From assembly GCF_001693485.1 (NCBI RefSeq), contig NZ_MAXC01000009.1, positions 91,038-155,037 of the forward strand: a stretch of 64,000 nt of DNA, given 5' to 3'. The position numbers were made by a program, and so were the translations under genes. The notes beneath the pieces are model-generated. The model did no database searches and was not told the origin of the DNA. It saw only the letters and a program-made list of their open reading frames with translations. How positions within the stretch are numbered: position 1 is the stretch's first letter; the number at the start of each line of letters is the position of its first letter. Below are positions 44,679-53,796 of this stretch, in pieces. The DNA comes from Bradyrhizobium sp. LMTR 3 (GTDB taxonomy: Bacteria; Pseudomonadota; Alphaproteobacteria; Rhizobiales; Xanthobacteraceae).

Positions 44679-45896
44679 ATGCGACTTATCATCATTGGCG
44701 CCGGCTTCGCCGGCATGTACGCCGCACTTTCCGCAGCCCGCCTGCGCGACATCCAGGGCGTTTCGCCCGAACACCTCGAGATCGCGCTGATCGCGCCCGA
44801 GCCGACGCTGGTGGTCCGCCCGCGGCTCTATGAATCGAAGCCGGAGACCCTGACGGCGCCTCTGCTCGAGGTCCTCAATTCCATCGACGTCGTCTACGTG
44901 CAAGGCAGCGCTGAAACGATCGACACCAAGGCTCGCGTGGTGCAAATCGCTACGGCCAAAGGCACCCGAAAGACTCTCTCCTACGATCGCCTGGTCGTGG
45001 CTACCGGCAGCCGCCTGTTCCGCCCGAATATTCCCGGTCTTGCCGAGCACGGCTTCAGCGTCGACCAGCTCGACGACGCGATTGCCCTCGACCGACATCT
45101 GCATAGCCTGGCCAATCGTCCGGCAATGAACGGGCGCGACACGGTCGTCGTCGCCGGCGGCGGTTTCACCGGCATCGAAGCGGCAACCGAGATGCCCGCG
45201 CGGCTTCGTGCGGTCCTCGGCAACGATGCCAAGCCGCGCGTCATCATCGTCGACCGGAACAATGCGATCGCTCCCGATATGGGCGCGGGTCCCCGCCCCG
45301 TCATTGAGGACGCCCTGCGCAAGCTCGGCGTTGAGACCCGGCTCGGTGCCGGCGTCGCGTCGCTCGACAAATCCGGCGTCACGCTTTCCGATGGCGAGCG
45401 CATTGAAGCCGAGACTGTGATCTGGGCGGCCGGCATTCGCGCCGCCCCGTTGACCCAGCAGATTCCCGCCGAGCGCGACAATTTCGGCCGGCTGCTTGTC
45501 GACCGGGACCTGCGCGTGCCGTCGGTGGATGGCGTCTTTGCCACCGGTGATGCCGCTCGCGCTGCATGTGACGATATCGGCAACTACGCGCTGATGTCGT
45601 GCCAGCACGCCACGCGGATGGGCGCGTTTGCCGGCAACAATGCCGCGGCCGAACTGCTGGGCGTTCCGACCAAGCCGTATCACCAGAAGGGCTACGTCAC
45701 CTGCCTCGATCTCGGCGAAGCCGGTGCGCTGTTCACCGTTGGCTGGGAACGCCAGGTCAAGATGGTCGGCGACGTCGGCAAGAAGACCAAGCAGGAGATC
45801 AACACCGTCTGGATCTATCCGCCGCAGGCCGAGCGTGCCGCCGCGCTGGCCTCGGCCGATCCGGAGCGTGTGACTGATGTGACTGGCTTCCTCTAG
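44679..45896 (+). CDS. NAD(P)/FAD-dependent oxidoreductase (NDH-2-like)
   Basis: A 405-residue two-dinucleotide-binding flavoprotein: an N-terminal FAD motif IIGAGFAGMYAALSA, a second GxGxxG in VAGGGFTGIEAATEM, and ATGDAAR near the FAD ribityl region. The length and PDIGAGPRP-like block fit type II NADH dehydrogenases; the C-terminal membrane helix is weak. Possible role: reoxidising NADH without proton pumping. AGGAG lies just upstream. The gene sits among stress-type genes of the accessory block. Confidence 0.85.
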   Translation: MRLIIIGAGFAGMYAALSAARLRDIQGVSPEHLEIALIAPEPTLVVRPRLYESKPETLTAPLLEVLNSIDVVYVQGSAETIDTKARVVQIATAKGTRKTLSYDRLVVATGSRLFRPNIPGLAEHGFSVDQLDDAIALDRHLHSLANRPAMNGRDTVVVAGGGFTGIEAATEMPARLRAVLGNDAKPRVIIVDRNNAIAPDMGAGPRPVIEDALRKLGVETRLGAGVASLDKSGVTLSDGERIEAETVIWAAGIRAAPLTQQIPAERDNFGRLLVDRDLRVPSVDGVFATGDAARAACDDIGNYALMSCQHATRMGAFAGNNAAAELLGVPTKPYHQKGYVTCLDLGEAGALFTVGWERQVKMVGDVGKKTKQEINTVWIYPPQAERAAALASADPERVTDVTGFL

Positions 45897-45990
45897 CTCT
45901 TCACGCGAAACGGGCCGCGCTTCTCGCTGGCTGCGCGGCCTGCTCAACCGAGACCAGCCAGTAACCTTGAACATGAAACAGGAGACGAAC

Positions 45991-46920
45991 ATGGGCGTAG
46001 ACACGAGCCTAGCCAACACCTCACATCCCGGTGGACCGGGGTCCAACGAATTGGTTCCATCGCGCTACGCGGTGCAGGTCGGCGACATTGAAGTGCTGGT
46101 GGTCAGCGATGGCGTGCTACCGCTCCCAACCGCAATGTTGGCACACAACATCGACCCGGCCGTCCGAGCGACCTGGCTGAAAGACATGTTCCTGCCGCCG
46201 GACGCTTACGATTGGGCGCTGAACGTGGTCGTGGTGCGTAGCGGCGACCGGACCATACTCGTCGATGCTGGGCTTGGGCTTGACCCGGACTTGCACTTGC
46301 CGCGGGCCGGGCAATTGATCAAGCGACTGGAGGCCGCTGGCATCGATCTTGCGTCCGTGACCGACGTGGTGCTGACCCACATGCACATGGACCACATTGG
46401 CGGGCTGCTCGTCGACGGGGTCAAGGAACGGCTACGTCCGGACCTGCGGATCCACGTGGCGGCCGCCGAGGTCAAGTTCTGGGAGGCGCCCGATTTCTCC
46501 CACGTCTCCATGCCGCCGGGGTTCCCGGACGCGCTTCGATCGACCGCCAAGCGGTTCGTGAAAGAGTACCGCAGCCAGCTACGGCCGTTCGAGGAGGCGT
46601 ACGAGGTGGCACCGGGAGTGGTCGTCACTCGCACCGGCGGCCACACCCCCGGGCACAGCGTGGTCCGCGTGGCGTCCGGCGGCGACCGGCTGACGTTCGC
46701 CGGAGACCTCGTGTTCGCGGTCGGGTTCGAGCACCCCGAGTGGTACAACGGCTTCGAACACGACCCCGAGGAGTCGGCCCGCGTTCGTATCAGTCTTTTG
46801 CGGGAACTGGCTAAGACCGGTGGGCTGCTGGTGGCCACTCACCTGCCGTTCCCGTCCGTCGGCCATGTGGCAGTCGACGGCGACGCCTTTCGTTGGGTGC
46901 CGGTCTTCTGGGACTACTGA
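45991..46920 (+). CDS. MBL-fold metallo-hydrolase
   Basis: A 309-residue metallo-beta-lactamase-fold protein with the zinc motif THMHMDHIGG, a downstream GGHTPGHSVVRV, GDLVF and a late His (ATHLPFPSVGH). The overall plan is that of quorum-quenching lactonases and related hydrolases, but substrate is not certain. I chose the ATG at 45991, with CAGGAGA upstream; an ATG at 45973 is also possible. Confidence 0.85.
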   Translation: MGVDTSLANTSHPGGPGSNELVPSRYAVQVGDIEVLVVSDGVLPLPTAMLAHNIDPAVRATWLKDMFLPPDAYDWALNVVVVRSGDRTILVDAGLGLDPDLHLPRAGQLIKRLEAAGIDLASVTDVVLTHMHMDHIGGLLVDGVKERLRPDLRIHVAAAEVKFWEAPDFSHVSMPPGFPDALRSTAKRFVKEYRSQLRPFEEAYEVAPGVVVTRTGGHTPGHSVVRVASGGDRLTFAGDLVFAVGFEHPEWYNGFEHDPEESARVRISLLRELAKTGGLLVATHLPFPSVGHVAVDGDAFRWVPVFWDY

Positions 46921-47030
46921 CCGCACGGTCCGAACGAGAGGCGCCTCGTAAGCGCTTCATTCGATACGGGCCGCGTTACCAGCGCCGGAGCGCGGCCCGC
47001 TTACCCAAAATCCTTTGGAGCTCGACCTCG

Positions 47031-47243
47031 ATGAAACACGAGACCGTGCGCGCCTCGCAGCTCAACGGCTGCGCCTTCTGCGTGCACATGCATGTCAAGG
47101 AAGCCACCCTCCACGGCGAGTGCGCGCTCCCGTTGATGACCCGGGCGCTACCTGAGTGTCCGCGCAAAGGTGCTGCTGGCTTCACGGACCAAACCACTCC
47201 GCACGGCGATCGCGCTTCGAAGTCGCGCGATGGGAGGGTGTGA
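47031..47243 (+). pseudogene. AhpD-like carboxymuconolactone decarboxylase remnant
   Basis: About 71 codons starting MKHETVRASQLNGCAFCVHM. The CxxC with a His three residues on (CAFCVHMH) and the preceding RASQLNG are the AhpD-like core motif. Homology breaks off within 20 residues after it, and the rest of the domain is missing. It ends at the start of the NmrA-like gene. Confidence 0.6.
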
Positions 47244-47884
47244 TGAACGTCGTTGTCTTTGGTTCAACGGGGTCGACAGGACGGCTCGTCGTTGAGTCCG
47301 CCTTGTCCGCGGGTCACGTCGTCACTGCCTTTGTCCGTGACCCAAAGCGCATGCCCTTGACGCATCCGAATCTCAAGATCGTCAAGGGCGATGCAATGGA
47401 TGCAGCCTCGGTGGGATCTGCGGTCCAAGGTGCGGATGCGGTGATCTGCACGTTGGGGATGGTACCTCAGGCTAAAGAGGATTTGGGTCGACGCCAGCCC
47501 GGTGTCCCGGTTTGCTCGGTGGGAACCAAGAACATTCTGGCCGCCATGCCTCTAGGCCGACTCATCGTTGAGAGTTCGGTGAGTGTCGGTGAGAGCTTCC
47601 ACACCGGGAGTTTCGGCGCAGGCTTCATGGTCAAGCTCGCACTAAAGGAGGTGATGGCAGACAAGGAGGAGCAGGAGGCAGCTGTTCGGGAGAGTGACTG
47701 CGATTGGACGATCGTTCGACCGGCGACGCTGACATTCAAGCGTGCTCGAGGAAACCTGAAGGCCGGGACCGATCTGCGCTGGAACATCACCTCAACAGCC
47801 ACCCGCGCGGACGTGGCCGAGTATTTGGTCAAGATCCTCGATGACCCCGCGACATACAGGAAGGCCATAACGGTGCGCAACTAG
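47243..47884 (+). CDS. NAD(P)-binding NmrA/SDR-like oxidoreductase
   Basis: A 213-residue Rossmann protein starting MNVVVFGSTGSTGRLVVESA with the nucleotide-binding GSTGSTG. AFVRDPKRM and DGAVICTLG-like stretch (ADAVICTLGM) are typical of NmrA-like/atypical SDR proteins. There is no YxxxK catalytic pair evident, so it may be a sensor or a flavin/quinone reductase. GGGAGGG precedes the ATG at 47243. Confidence 0.82.
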   Translation: MNVVVFGSTGSTGRLVVESALSAGHVVTAFVRDPKRMPLTHPNLKIVKGDAMDAASVGSAVQGADAVICTLGMVPQAKEDLGRRQPGVPVCSVGTKNILAAMPLGRLIVESSVSVGESFHTGSFGAGFMVKLALKEVMADKEEQEAAVRESDCDWTIVRPATLTFKRARGNLKAGTDLRWNITSTATRADVAEYLVKILDDPATYRKAITVRN

Positions 47885-48000
47885 GCTTGGCGACGAACTG
47901 CGGTGAAACCGCGATCTCCGTCGATGGCGGCTGGACCGCCCGGTAACCGCGAGTGAATGGGCTTAGCTGTCAGCGACAATAACCGTTGCAGGAGGGTATC

Positions 48001-49029
48001 GTGGTGCATCTTAACAAGAAGGCGGTCGGCTTGGCGCTGTGCCTCGGTGCCGTCGCCGTCGTGGCAGGCGGCTGGGCCTATGCTCGGTCGAACGAGACAT
48101 TCACCGACAACGCCTATATTCGTGGCGACATGACGTCGCTCGCGCCGAAGGTTGCGGGCTACGTCACGGCCGTAGAGGTTCAGGATAACCAGACCGTTCG
48201 TGCGGGCGACGTCCTGTTCCGGATCGACGATCGCGACTACCGCGCACGCCTGGCGCAAGCCGAGGCCAATGTCGAAGCCGCCCAAGCCCGCCTCACCAAT
48301 GTCGATGCGGAGACCCAACTCCAGCATGCCCTGATACGGCAGGCCGAAGCTCAAAGACTTGCGAGCGTGGCCGAGATGAATCTGGCCCGCAAGGCCTCCG
48401 ACCGCCGCCGTGAGCTGATCCGCACCAACGCCGTCAGCCAGGCGCAGGTCGATGAAAGCGATGCGGCGCTATCGAGAACCGAGGCGGGTGCGTCGGCGGC
48501 GTCGGCAACGGTGGAGGCCCAGCGGCAACGCATCGCCGTCCTTGCCAGCCAGCGCGAAGCTGCCGTTGCTGCCGTGGCGCAGGCGCACGCCGCACGCGAT
48601 CTCGCCCAGATCGATCTCGACCATACCGTGGTGCATGCGCCGGTCGACGGCGTCGTCGGCAACCGCCAGGTCCGCGTCGGCCGGCTTGTCGCGCCGGGTA
48701 CATCCTTGCTCGACATCGTTCCGGTCAAGGACGTGTGGGTGGTGGCGAACTTCAAGGAAAGCCAGATCGAACATATCCGGCCCGGACAGCGCGCTCGCAT
48801 CACAGTGGACGGCTATCCGAACCAGACGATTGAAGGCGTGGTGGACAGCTTTGCGCCCGGCAGCGGGTCTGCGTTCACCCTGCTCCCCACTGACAATGCA
48901 ACGGGGAACTTCATTCGCGTCGTTCAACGCGTGCCTGTGAAGATCCGCTTCGCCAGAAATCCATTGCCCGGCCGCGTCGTGCCCGGCCTGTCCGCGCGTG
49001 TCGAGGTCGATCGAGGGAGCGGCACATGA
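48001..49029 (+). CDS. HlyD/EmrA-type membrane fusion protein
   Basis: A 342-residue periplasmic adaptor. It has an N-terminal membrane anchor (about residues 8-28), the biotinyl-lipoyl-like SLAPKVAGYVTAVEVQDNQT, a long coiled-coil hairpin rich in Ala/Glu/Gln, and a beta-barrel with VHAPVDGVVGNRQVRVG. The GTG at 48001 has AGGAGG upstream. It pairs with the DHA2 transporter whose ATG overlaps its stop (ATGA) to form a tripartite efflux pump. Confidence 0.92.
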   Translation: MVHLNKKAVGLALCLGAVAVVAGGWAYARSNETFTDNAYIRGDMTSLAPKVAGYVTAVEVQDNQTVRAGDVLFRIDDRDYRARLAQAEANVEAAQARLTNVDAETQLQHALIRQAEAQRLASVAEMNLARKASDRRRELIRTNAVSQAQVDESDAALSRTEAGASAASATVEAQRQRIAVLASQREAAVAAVAQAHAARDLAQIDLDHTVVHAPVDGVVGNRQVRVGRLVAPGTSLLDIVPVKDVWVVANFKESQIEHIRPGQRARITVDGYPNQTIEGVVDSFAPGSGSAFTLLPTDNATGNFIRVVQRVPVKIRFARNPLPGRVVPGLSARVEVDRGSGT

Positions 49030-51290
49030 CCGCGATCGCCGACGCCAAGCCAGGCTACGACAGGCGCGCGGTAGGAAGCATTCTTGTCGCAGGCATCGTG
49101 CTCGCCACTCTGACGGAAGCAATCGCAGGCACCGTCCTTTCACTCGGGCGCAACGACATCATCGGCGACACCCACGCAACTCCCGACGAGTTCGCCTGGC
49201 TGGACATCGGATACACCGCTACGAAGCTTATCGGGTTCATGGCCGCCTCCTGGCTCATGACGCGCACCAGTCCGCGCCGCCTGATCATCGGTTCGACGCT
49301 GGTCATGGGCACGGCCTGCGGCATCGCCGCCATCACATATCGGTTAGACCTGCTGGTCGCACTCCGCATGATACAAGGCTTCTCCGGCGGCACCTTGCTT
49401 GTCGCGGGGCAGTCGATCATTTTTCTCGCCTATCCGCGATCCTGCCAGCCGATCCTTCAAGCCCTGTTTGCGATGGGGTCTGTCGTGGCGCCCGCGACCA
49501 TAGCCCCGGCGCTGCAGGGGTGGCTGATCGACAGCCAGTCGTGGGCATGGATTTTCTTCGGCGTTGTTCCTGTGGCCCTCGCCGCTATCGGACTGCTCTT
49601 GATCGCGGACAGCCCGAGACCCGTTACGACCGCACGCCCTCCGTTCGACTGGGTCGGCTTCTTGCTAATATCAGTTGCATTTTTTTGCTTCACCTATGTT
49701 CTCAACCAGGGCAGCCGATGGCGCTGGTTCGAGGAACCTCGCATCGTGTGGCTGAGCCTGATCGGCGCAGCCGCTCTGCTAGCGTTTCTCGGTCAACAGG
49801 TGCTGGCCAACAACCAAGGCTTGCTCGATTTCTCCCTGTTCCGGTCAAGCGATTTTTCATTCGCCTTCATCGTCAGTTTCGTTGCCGGTGCCGCGTTGTT
49901 CGGCAGCGCGTTCCTGATCCCGTCGTTTGCCGTGTCCGTTCTCGCGTTCACACCTACCGATGCCGGCCAGCTCCTGTTGCCAAGCGGCGCGCTTTTCGTC
50001 GGCGCGCTCCTCATTGCTGCCTTTCTCATGCAGGTCAGAGGCGCTCCCCCTATCGCCACAGTGCCGTTCGGAATCCTGATGATCATGGCCGCGATGTGGA
50101 TGCTGTCCGGCTCGACCAGCGAAAGTGGCGCCGACGACATGATGGCCGCCATCCTGCTACGCGGCTTTGGACTTGGCTTCCTCTTCCTGTCGATCACCCT
50201 GATCGCCTTTAGCGACCTCAACAACCGCAACCGCGCGGCCGGCATCGGCCTTTTCAATGCCGGTCGTCAACTCGGTGGCCTCATGGGTGTCGCCGGGCTG
50301 CAGACCATGATCGACCACAATGTCACCGCCAATGCCACGGTGCTTGGCGCCGGTGTCACCGCAGGCGTTCCTGCGGTCAGCGAGCGGCTCACGACGATGA
50401 GTGCTATGCTCGTGGCACGAGGGATGGACGGCGTGACCGCCGGCCGGGCTGCGATGGGCCTGCTGGGCCGATCCCTCACCGGCCAATCCACCGTGATCGC
50501 TTTCGACACGGCCTCCGCCGCAATTGCTCTGCTTTTCGTCATCGCCGCGCCGGTGCTGGTCTCCATCAAGATCGCCTTCGCCCTGCACGCAAAGATGCAT
50601 GTGGCGCAGTCATCAGCCCGGACCGAGGAGCCATACATGACACATCCCGCGCCGAAACCTTCCCGACAAGACAATGCCGTATCGAAGCCAGACCCTCGCG
50701 CCGAGATCGTGCTGGCGTTCAGCGAGGCCCTCGCCAATCCGAGCGGCGCGCCCGCTGACCTCGATAGCATCCTGGATCGGAGCGGATACTCGAAGCAAGA
50801 CATTCTATCGGCATTCGAGAGCATCGACGATCTCGTCGTCGCGATCGCCGAACACAAGGCCTCCCTCATATCGCAGCCATTGATGAGGAGAGCGCGTCCT
50901 AGCACCGTAGATGACGCGCGCAAAACCCTCATCGCGTTTGGACGCGTCGCCTGGAAGGAATATTCGACTACGCTCGTTGGGCTCATTCGGATGATGATGA
51001 CCGAAGGTGCACGCAATCCCGCACTCAAGAAGCGGGTGCACGAGGCGGGTCAGGCGACGATCACACTTAAGCTGCGGGAGTTCCTGTCGGCAGCAAATGA
51101 ACGGGGGATCCTGTCGATATCGGACGCTCAGCTATACGCCGAGCAATTGATGGGACTGCTAAGGGAACCGCTCTACCAGGCACTCATGCTGAGCCCCGCA
51201 AGGAGCCAGGACGGAGGAGTCGACCGCGTCAGAGCCACCATCGAAACCTTCATCCAGGGATGCGCGAGCGCGAGGAGGATCACCCGATGA
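49026..51290 (+). CDS. DHA2-type drug efflux transporter fused to a TetR-like regulator
   Basis: A 754-residue protein in one uninterrupted frame. Residues 1 to about 525 are a 14-helix MFS transporter of the EmrB/QacA type (LRMIQGFSGGTLLVAGQSII, later GIGLFNAGRQLGGLMG). After a short linker, residues 538-754 look like a whole TetR-family regulator: a degenerate N-terminal HTH (ILDRSGYSKQDILSAFESID) and a helical C-terminal domain (GRVAWKEYSTTLVGLIRMMM). An internal ATG at 50637 with GAGGAG six bases upstream could also give a free 217-residue regulator. It is the middle gene of a three-gene operon. Confidence 0.85.
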   Translation: MTAIADAKPGYDRRAVGSILVAGIVLATLTEAIAGTVLSLGRNDIIGDTHATPDEFAWLDIGYTATKLIGFMAASWLMTRTSPRRLIIGSTLVMGTACGIAAITYRLDLLVALRMIQGFSGGTLLVAGQSIIFLAYPRSCQPILQALFAMGSVVAPATIAPALQGWLIDSQSWAWIFFGVVPVALAAIGLLLIADSPRPVTTARPPFDWVGFLLISVAFFCFTYVLNQGSRWRWFEEPRIVWLSLIGAAALLAFLGQQVLANNQGLLDFSLFRSSDFSFAFIVSFVAGAALFGSAFLIPSFAVSVLAFTPTDAGQLLLPSGALFVGALLIAAFLMQVRGAPPIATVPFGILMIMAAMWMLSGSTSESGADDMMAAILLRGFGLGFLFLSITLIAFSDLNNRNRAAGIGLFNAGRQLGGLMGVAGLQTMIDHNVTANATVLGAGVTAGVPAVSERLTTMSAMLVARGMDGVTAGRAAMGLLGRSLTGQSTVIAFDTASAAIALLFVIAAPVLVSIKIAFALHAKMHVAQSSARTEEPYMTHPAPKPSRQDNAVSKPDPRAEIVLAFSEALANPSGAPADLDSILDRSGYSKQDILSAFESIDDLVVAIAEHKASLISQPLMRRARPSTVDDARKTLIAFGRVAWKEYSTTLVGLIRMMMTEGARNPALKKRVHEAGQATITLKLREFLSAANERGILSISDAQLYAEQLMGLLREPLYQALMLSPARSQDGGVDRVRATIETFIQGCASARRITR
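50625..50639 (+). promoter_or_regulatory. Internal ribosome site and start for a free TetR-like regulator
   Basis: GAGGAG at 50625-50630 is six bases ahead of ATG 50637-50639, in frame with the transporter fusion. Use of this site would make the regulator domain as a separate soluble protein ending at 51290. Confidence 0.45.
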
Positions 51291-52348
51291 CCACAGCTCA
51301 TGATATTGCCCAGTCGAGACGGTTTTGGCTGAGGAAAAATAGAGAGATTCCTTCAGGACTAAAGATCGTCGGCGATGTCCCACCGGACCTGGCGAACAGC
51401 ATCGACGAGGACGGATCCCTCGTAACTGTCGATGCTGCCGACTGGATCGTCTGCTTCGTACCCGGCCTTCGACGGCAATGGTGGCATCGGTTCGTCCATC
51501 ATAGGCATAAGCATGTCTTTGCCATGCGGCCCACGGGCACGGGCAGTTGGCTGCTCGTGGAGCCGTGGTGGACGCGAATGATGGTCACGATCCTGCCGCC
51601 CGCCGATGCCGTCAGATTTCTGCGGTGGGGGGCGACGGGCGATATCCTTCGCGTCCGCGAAGCGGTCCCCGGTAAAGCGAGCCAGATTCGTGGCTGGTCC
51701 AACTGCGCGGTTCTTTCGGCGTTCTTGCTGGGGCGATCGAGCTGGGCATGGACGCCGCACGGTCTCTACCGGCAATTGCTCCGCGAAAAATCAACGCGTC
51801 GCGAGAACGTACAGCAACTTCTCGCTGACCAGTTCACCAAAGTCGTCAGCCATTACTCGTCCAATGCATTAAGTGTCAGTGCCGATCAGCTTTCTTTGCC
51901 ACTAAGGGAATTGCTCATCATCATTGGACGCAATCTTCTCGAAACGATGATGACACCGTCGTTGCTGGAGGTTTGTTACACAGCCATCCTCGAAGCGGAC
52001 CGTTACCCAGACGCGACGCTGGCCTATGCGCAACATGGCCCTAAGCCGGCAATCGCGGTCCTTACAAAAATTCTCGCGCAAGCGAAAGCGGCCGGCGAAG
52101 TCGATCTCGCGGATTGCGAAGCCGGCGCCCGCCAGTTTCTCGGAATGCTCCACGGAAACGTTCACCTAGAAGCCGTGCTTCAACTCGGCGAGATACCGAC
52201 GCTTTCCCAAATCGATTTGCGCGCCCGCACCGCGGTGAAAGTCTTTCTCGACGGTGCCAAGCCTGACGAGACGTCAATCCTCGCACGAGGCGTGAGGATC
52301 ATCGCGCACCCGCTGCCATTGCAGCGAGCGGCGATGCGATCCCTCTAG
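51287..52348 (+). CDS. Unknown-domain protein with a TetR-type C-terminal ligand-binding domain, no HTH
   Basis: A 353-residue protein. The first 175 residues are rich in Trp, His and Arg ([20 protein letters not shown], then [26 protein letters not shown]-like [11 protein letters not shown]) and match a short hypothetical protein type I know only as uncharacterised. From about residue 180 the helical pattern ([55 protein letters not shown]) is that of the AefR-like TetR C-terminal domain. No HTH lies ahead of it. The ATG overlaps the transporter stop by 4 bases. Its TAG overlaps the convergent ntrC stop. Confidence 0.75.
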   Translation: MTTAHDIAQSRRFWLRKNREIPSGLKIVGDVPPDLANSIDEDGSLVTVDAADWIVCFVPGLRRQWWHRFVHHRHKHVFAMRPTGTGSWLLVEPWWTRMMVTILPPADAVRFLRWGATGDILRVREAVPGKASQIRGWSNCAVLSAFLLGRSSWAWTPHGLYRQLLREKSTRRENVQQLLADQFTKVVSHYSSNALSVSADQLSLPLRELLIIIGRNLLETMMTPSLLEVCYTAILEADRYPDATLAYAQHGPKPAIAVLTKILAQAKAAGEVDLADCEAGARQFLGMLHGNVHLEAVLQLGEIPTLSQIDLRARTAVKVFLDGAKPDETSILARGVRIIAHPLPLQRAAMRSL

Positions 52349-53787
52349 CCGCCGCTCCGGTAGACCTGAATATCGAGATCTCTGATCTTCTTCCGTAGCG
52401 TGTTGCGGTTGAGACCGAGCAGGTCGGCCGCGCGAATCTGGTTGCCGCGCGTGGCTGCCAGCGCCGCGGTGAGCAGCGGTACCTCGATTTCCTTGAGGAT
52501 GCGGTGGTAGAGGCCCGGCGGCGGCACGCCGTTCGGAAAGCCCGAGAAATGCGAGGACAGGTAGGCCTCGACCGCGCCCCCGAGGTTTTCCACGCCGATC
52601 GGGGCGTTGCCGCCCGAGGTGACCGCCGGCGGCGCCAGCTCACCATCGATCACCGAGGCCGTAATGACGTCCTGCGGATAAAGCGCGGCCAGCCGGCGCG
52701 CGAGGTTTTCGAGCTCGCGCACGTTGCCAGGCCAACGGTGCTGCTTGAGCCGTTCCAGCGCCAGCGTGTCGAGCTTCTTCGGCGGCAAACCGTCCTTTTC
52801 GGCGAGCGAAAAGAAATGCCGGATGAGATCGGGCAGATCCTCGATCCGCTCACGCAACGGCGGCAGACGCAGAGGCACCACGTTCAGGCGGAAGAACAAG
52901 TCTTCCCGGAACAGACCCTGCTGGATCAGGATGCGCAAATCCTTGTTGCTTGCCGCCACGATCCGTACGTCGGTCTTGATCGGGGTACGGCCGCCGACGG
53001 TGGTGTATTCGCCCTGCTGCAGCACCCGCAGCAGCCGCGTCTGCGCCTCCATCGGCATGTCGCCGATTTCATCAAGAAACAGAGTACCACCCTCGGCCTG
53101 TTCAAACCGGCCTGAGGCGCGGGTGTTGGCGCCTGTGAACGCGCCGCGCTCGTGGCCGAACAACTCCGATTCGATCAGATCGCGCGGGATCGCCGCCATG
53201 TTGACGGCGACGAACGGGCCGTTGCGGCGCTTGCCGTAGTCGTGCAGCGCGCGGGCGACCAGTTCCTTGCCGGTGCCGGACTCGCCGGAGATCATCACCG
53301 TGAGGTCGGTCTGCATCAGCCGCGCCAGCACCCGGTAGATCTCCTGCATCGCCGGCGAGCGGCCGACCAGGGGAATCGAATCGAATTCACCCTCGTCCGC
53401 GGCGCTCGTCACCCGCTCCTTCGGCTCGGCCAGCGCGCGGCCGACGATGGTGATGAGTTCCTTGAGGTCGAACGGCTTCGGCAGATATTCATAGGCGCCG
53501 CGTTCCGACGCCCGGATTGCCGTCATGAAGGTGTTTTGGGCGCTCATGACGATGACGGGAAGGTTCGGCCGCATCTTCTTGATGCGGGGCAAGAGATCGA
53601 ATGCGTTCTCGTCCGGCATCACCACGTCGGTGATGACGAGATCGCCCTCGCCCTGGCTCACCCAGCGCCACAGCGTCGCGGCGTTCCCGGTCAGGCGTAC
53701 TTCATATCCGGCGCGCGAAAGCGCCTGGTTCAAAACCGTGCGGATGGCGGTGTCGTCATCGGCAACGAGTATGCTACCTGCGGGCAT
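52345..53787 (-). CDS. ntrC: NtrC, nitrogen regulation response regulator
   Basis: A 480-residue sigma-54 activator: receiver domain (Asp in [11 protein letters not shown]), AAA+ domain with [15 protein letters not shown], a complete GAFTGA motif ([15 protein letters not shown]), Walker [12 protein letters not shown], and a Fis-like HTH ([19 protein letters not shown]). It acts with NtrB to activate nitrogen-scarcity genes. It overlaps by 4 bases, tail to tail, with the last gene of the accessory block. Confidence 0.97.
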   Translation of the reverse strand: MPAGSILVADDDTAIRTVLNQALSRAGYEVRLTGNAATLWRWVSQGEGDLVITDVVMPDENAFDLLPRIKKMRPNLPVIVMSAQNTFMTAIRASERGAYEYLPKPFDLKELITIVGRALAEPKERVTSAADEGEFDSIPLVGRSPAMQEIYRVLARLMQTDLTVMISGESGTGKELVARALHDYGKRRNGPFVAVNMAAIPRDLIESELFGHERGAFTGANTRASGRFEQAEGGTLFLDEIGDMPMEAQTRLLRVLQQGEYTTVGGRTPIKTDVRIVAASNKDLRILIQQGLFREDLFFRLNVVPLRLPPLRERIEDLPDLIRHFFSLAEKDGLPPKKLDTLALERLKQHRWPGNVRELENLARRLAALYPQDVITASVIDGELAPPAVTSGGNAPIGVENLGGAVEAYLSSHFSGFPNGVPPPGLYHRILKEIEVPLLTAALAATRGNQIRAADLLGLNRNTLRKKIRDLDIQVYRSGG

Positions 53788-53796
53788 TGCTATTCC

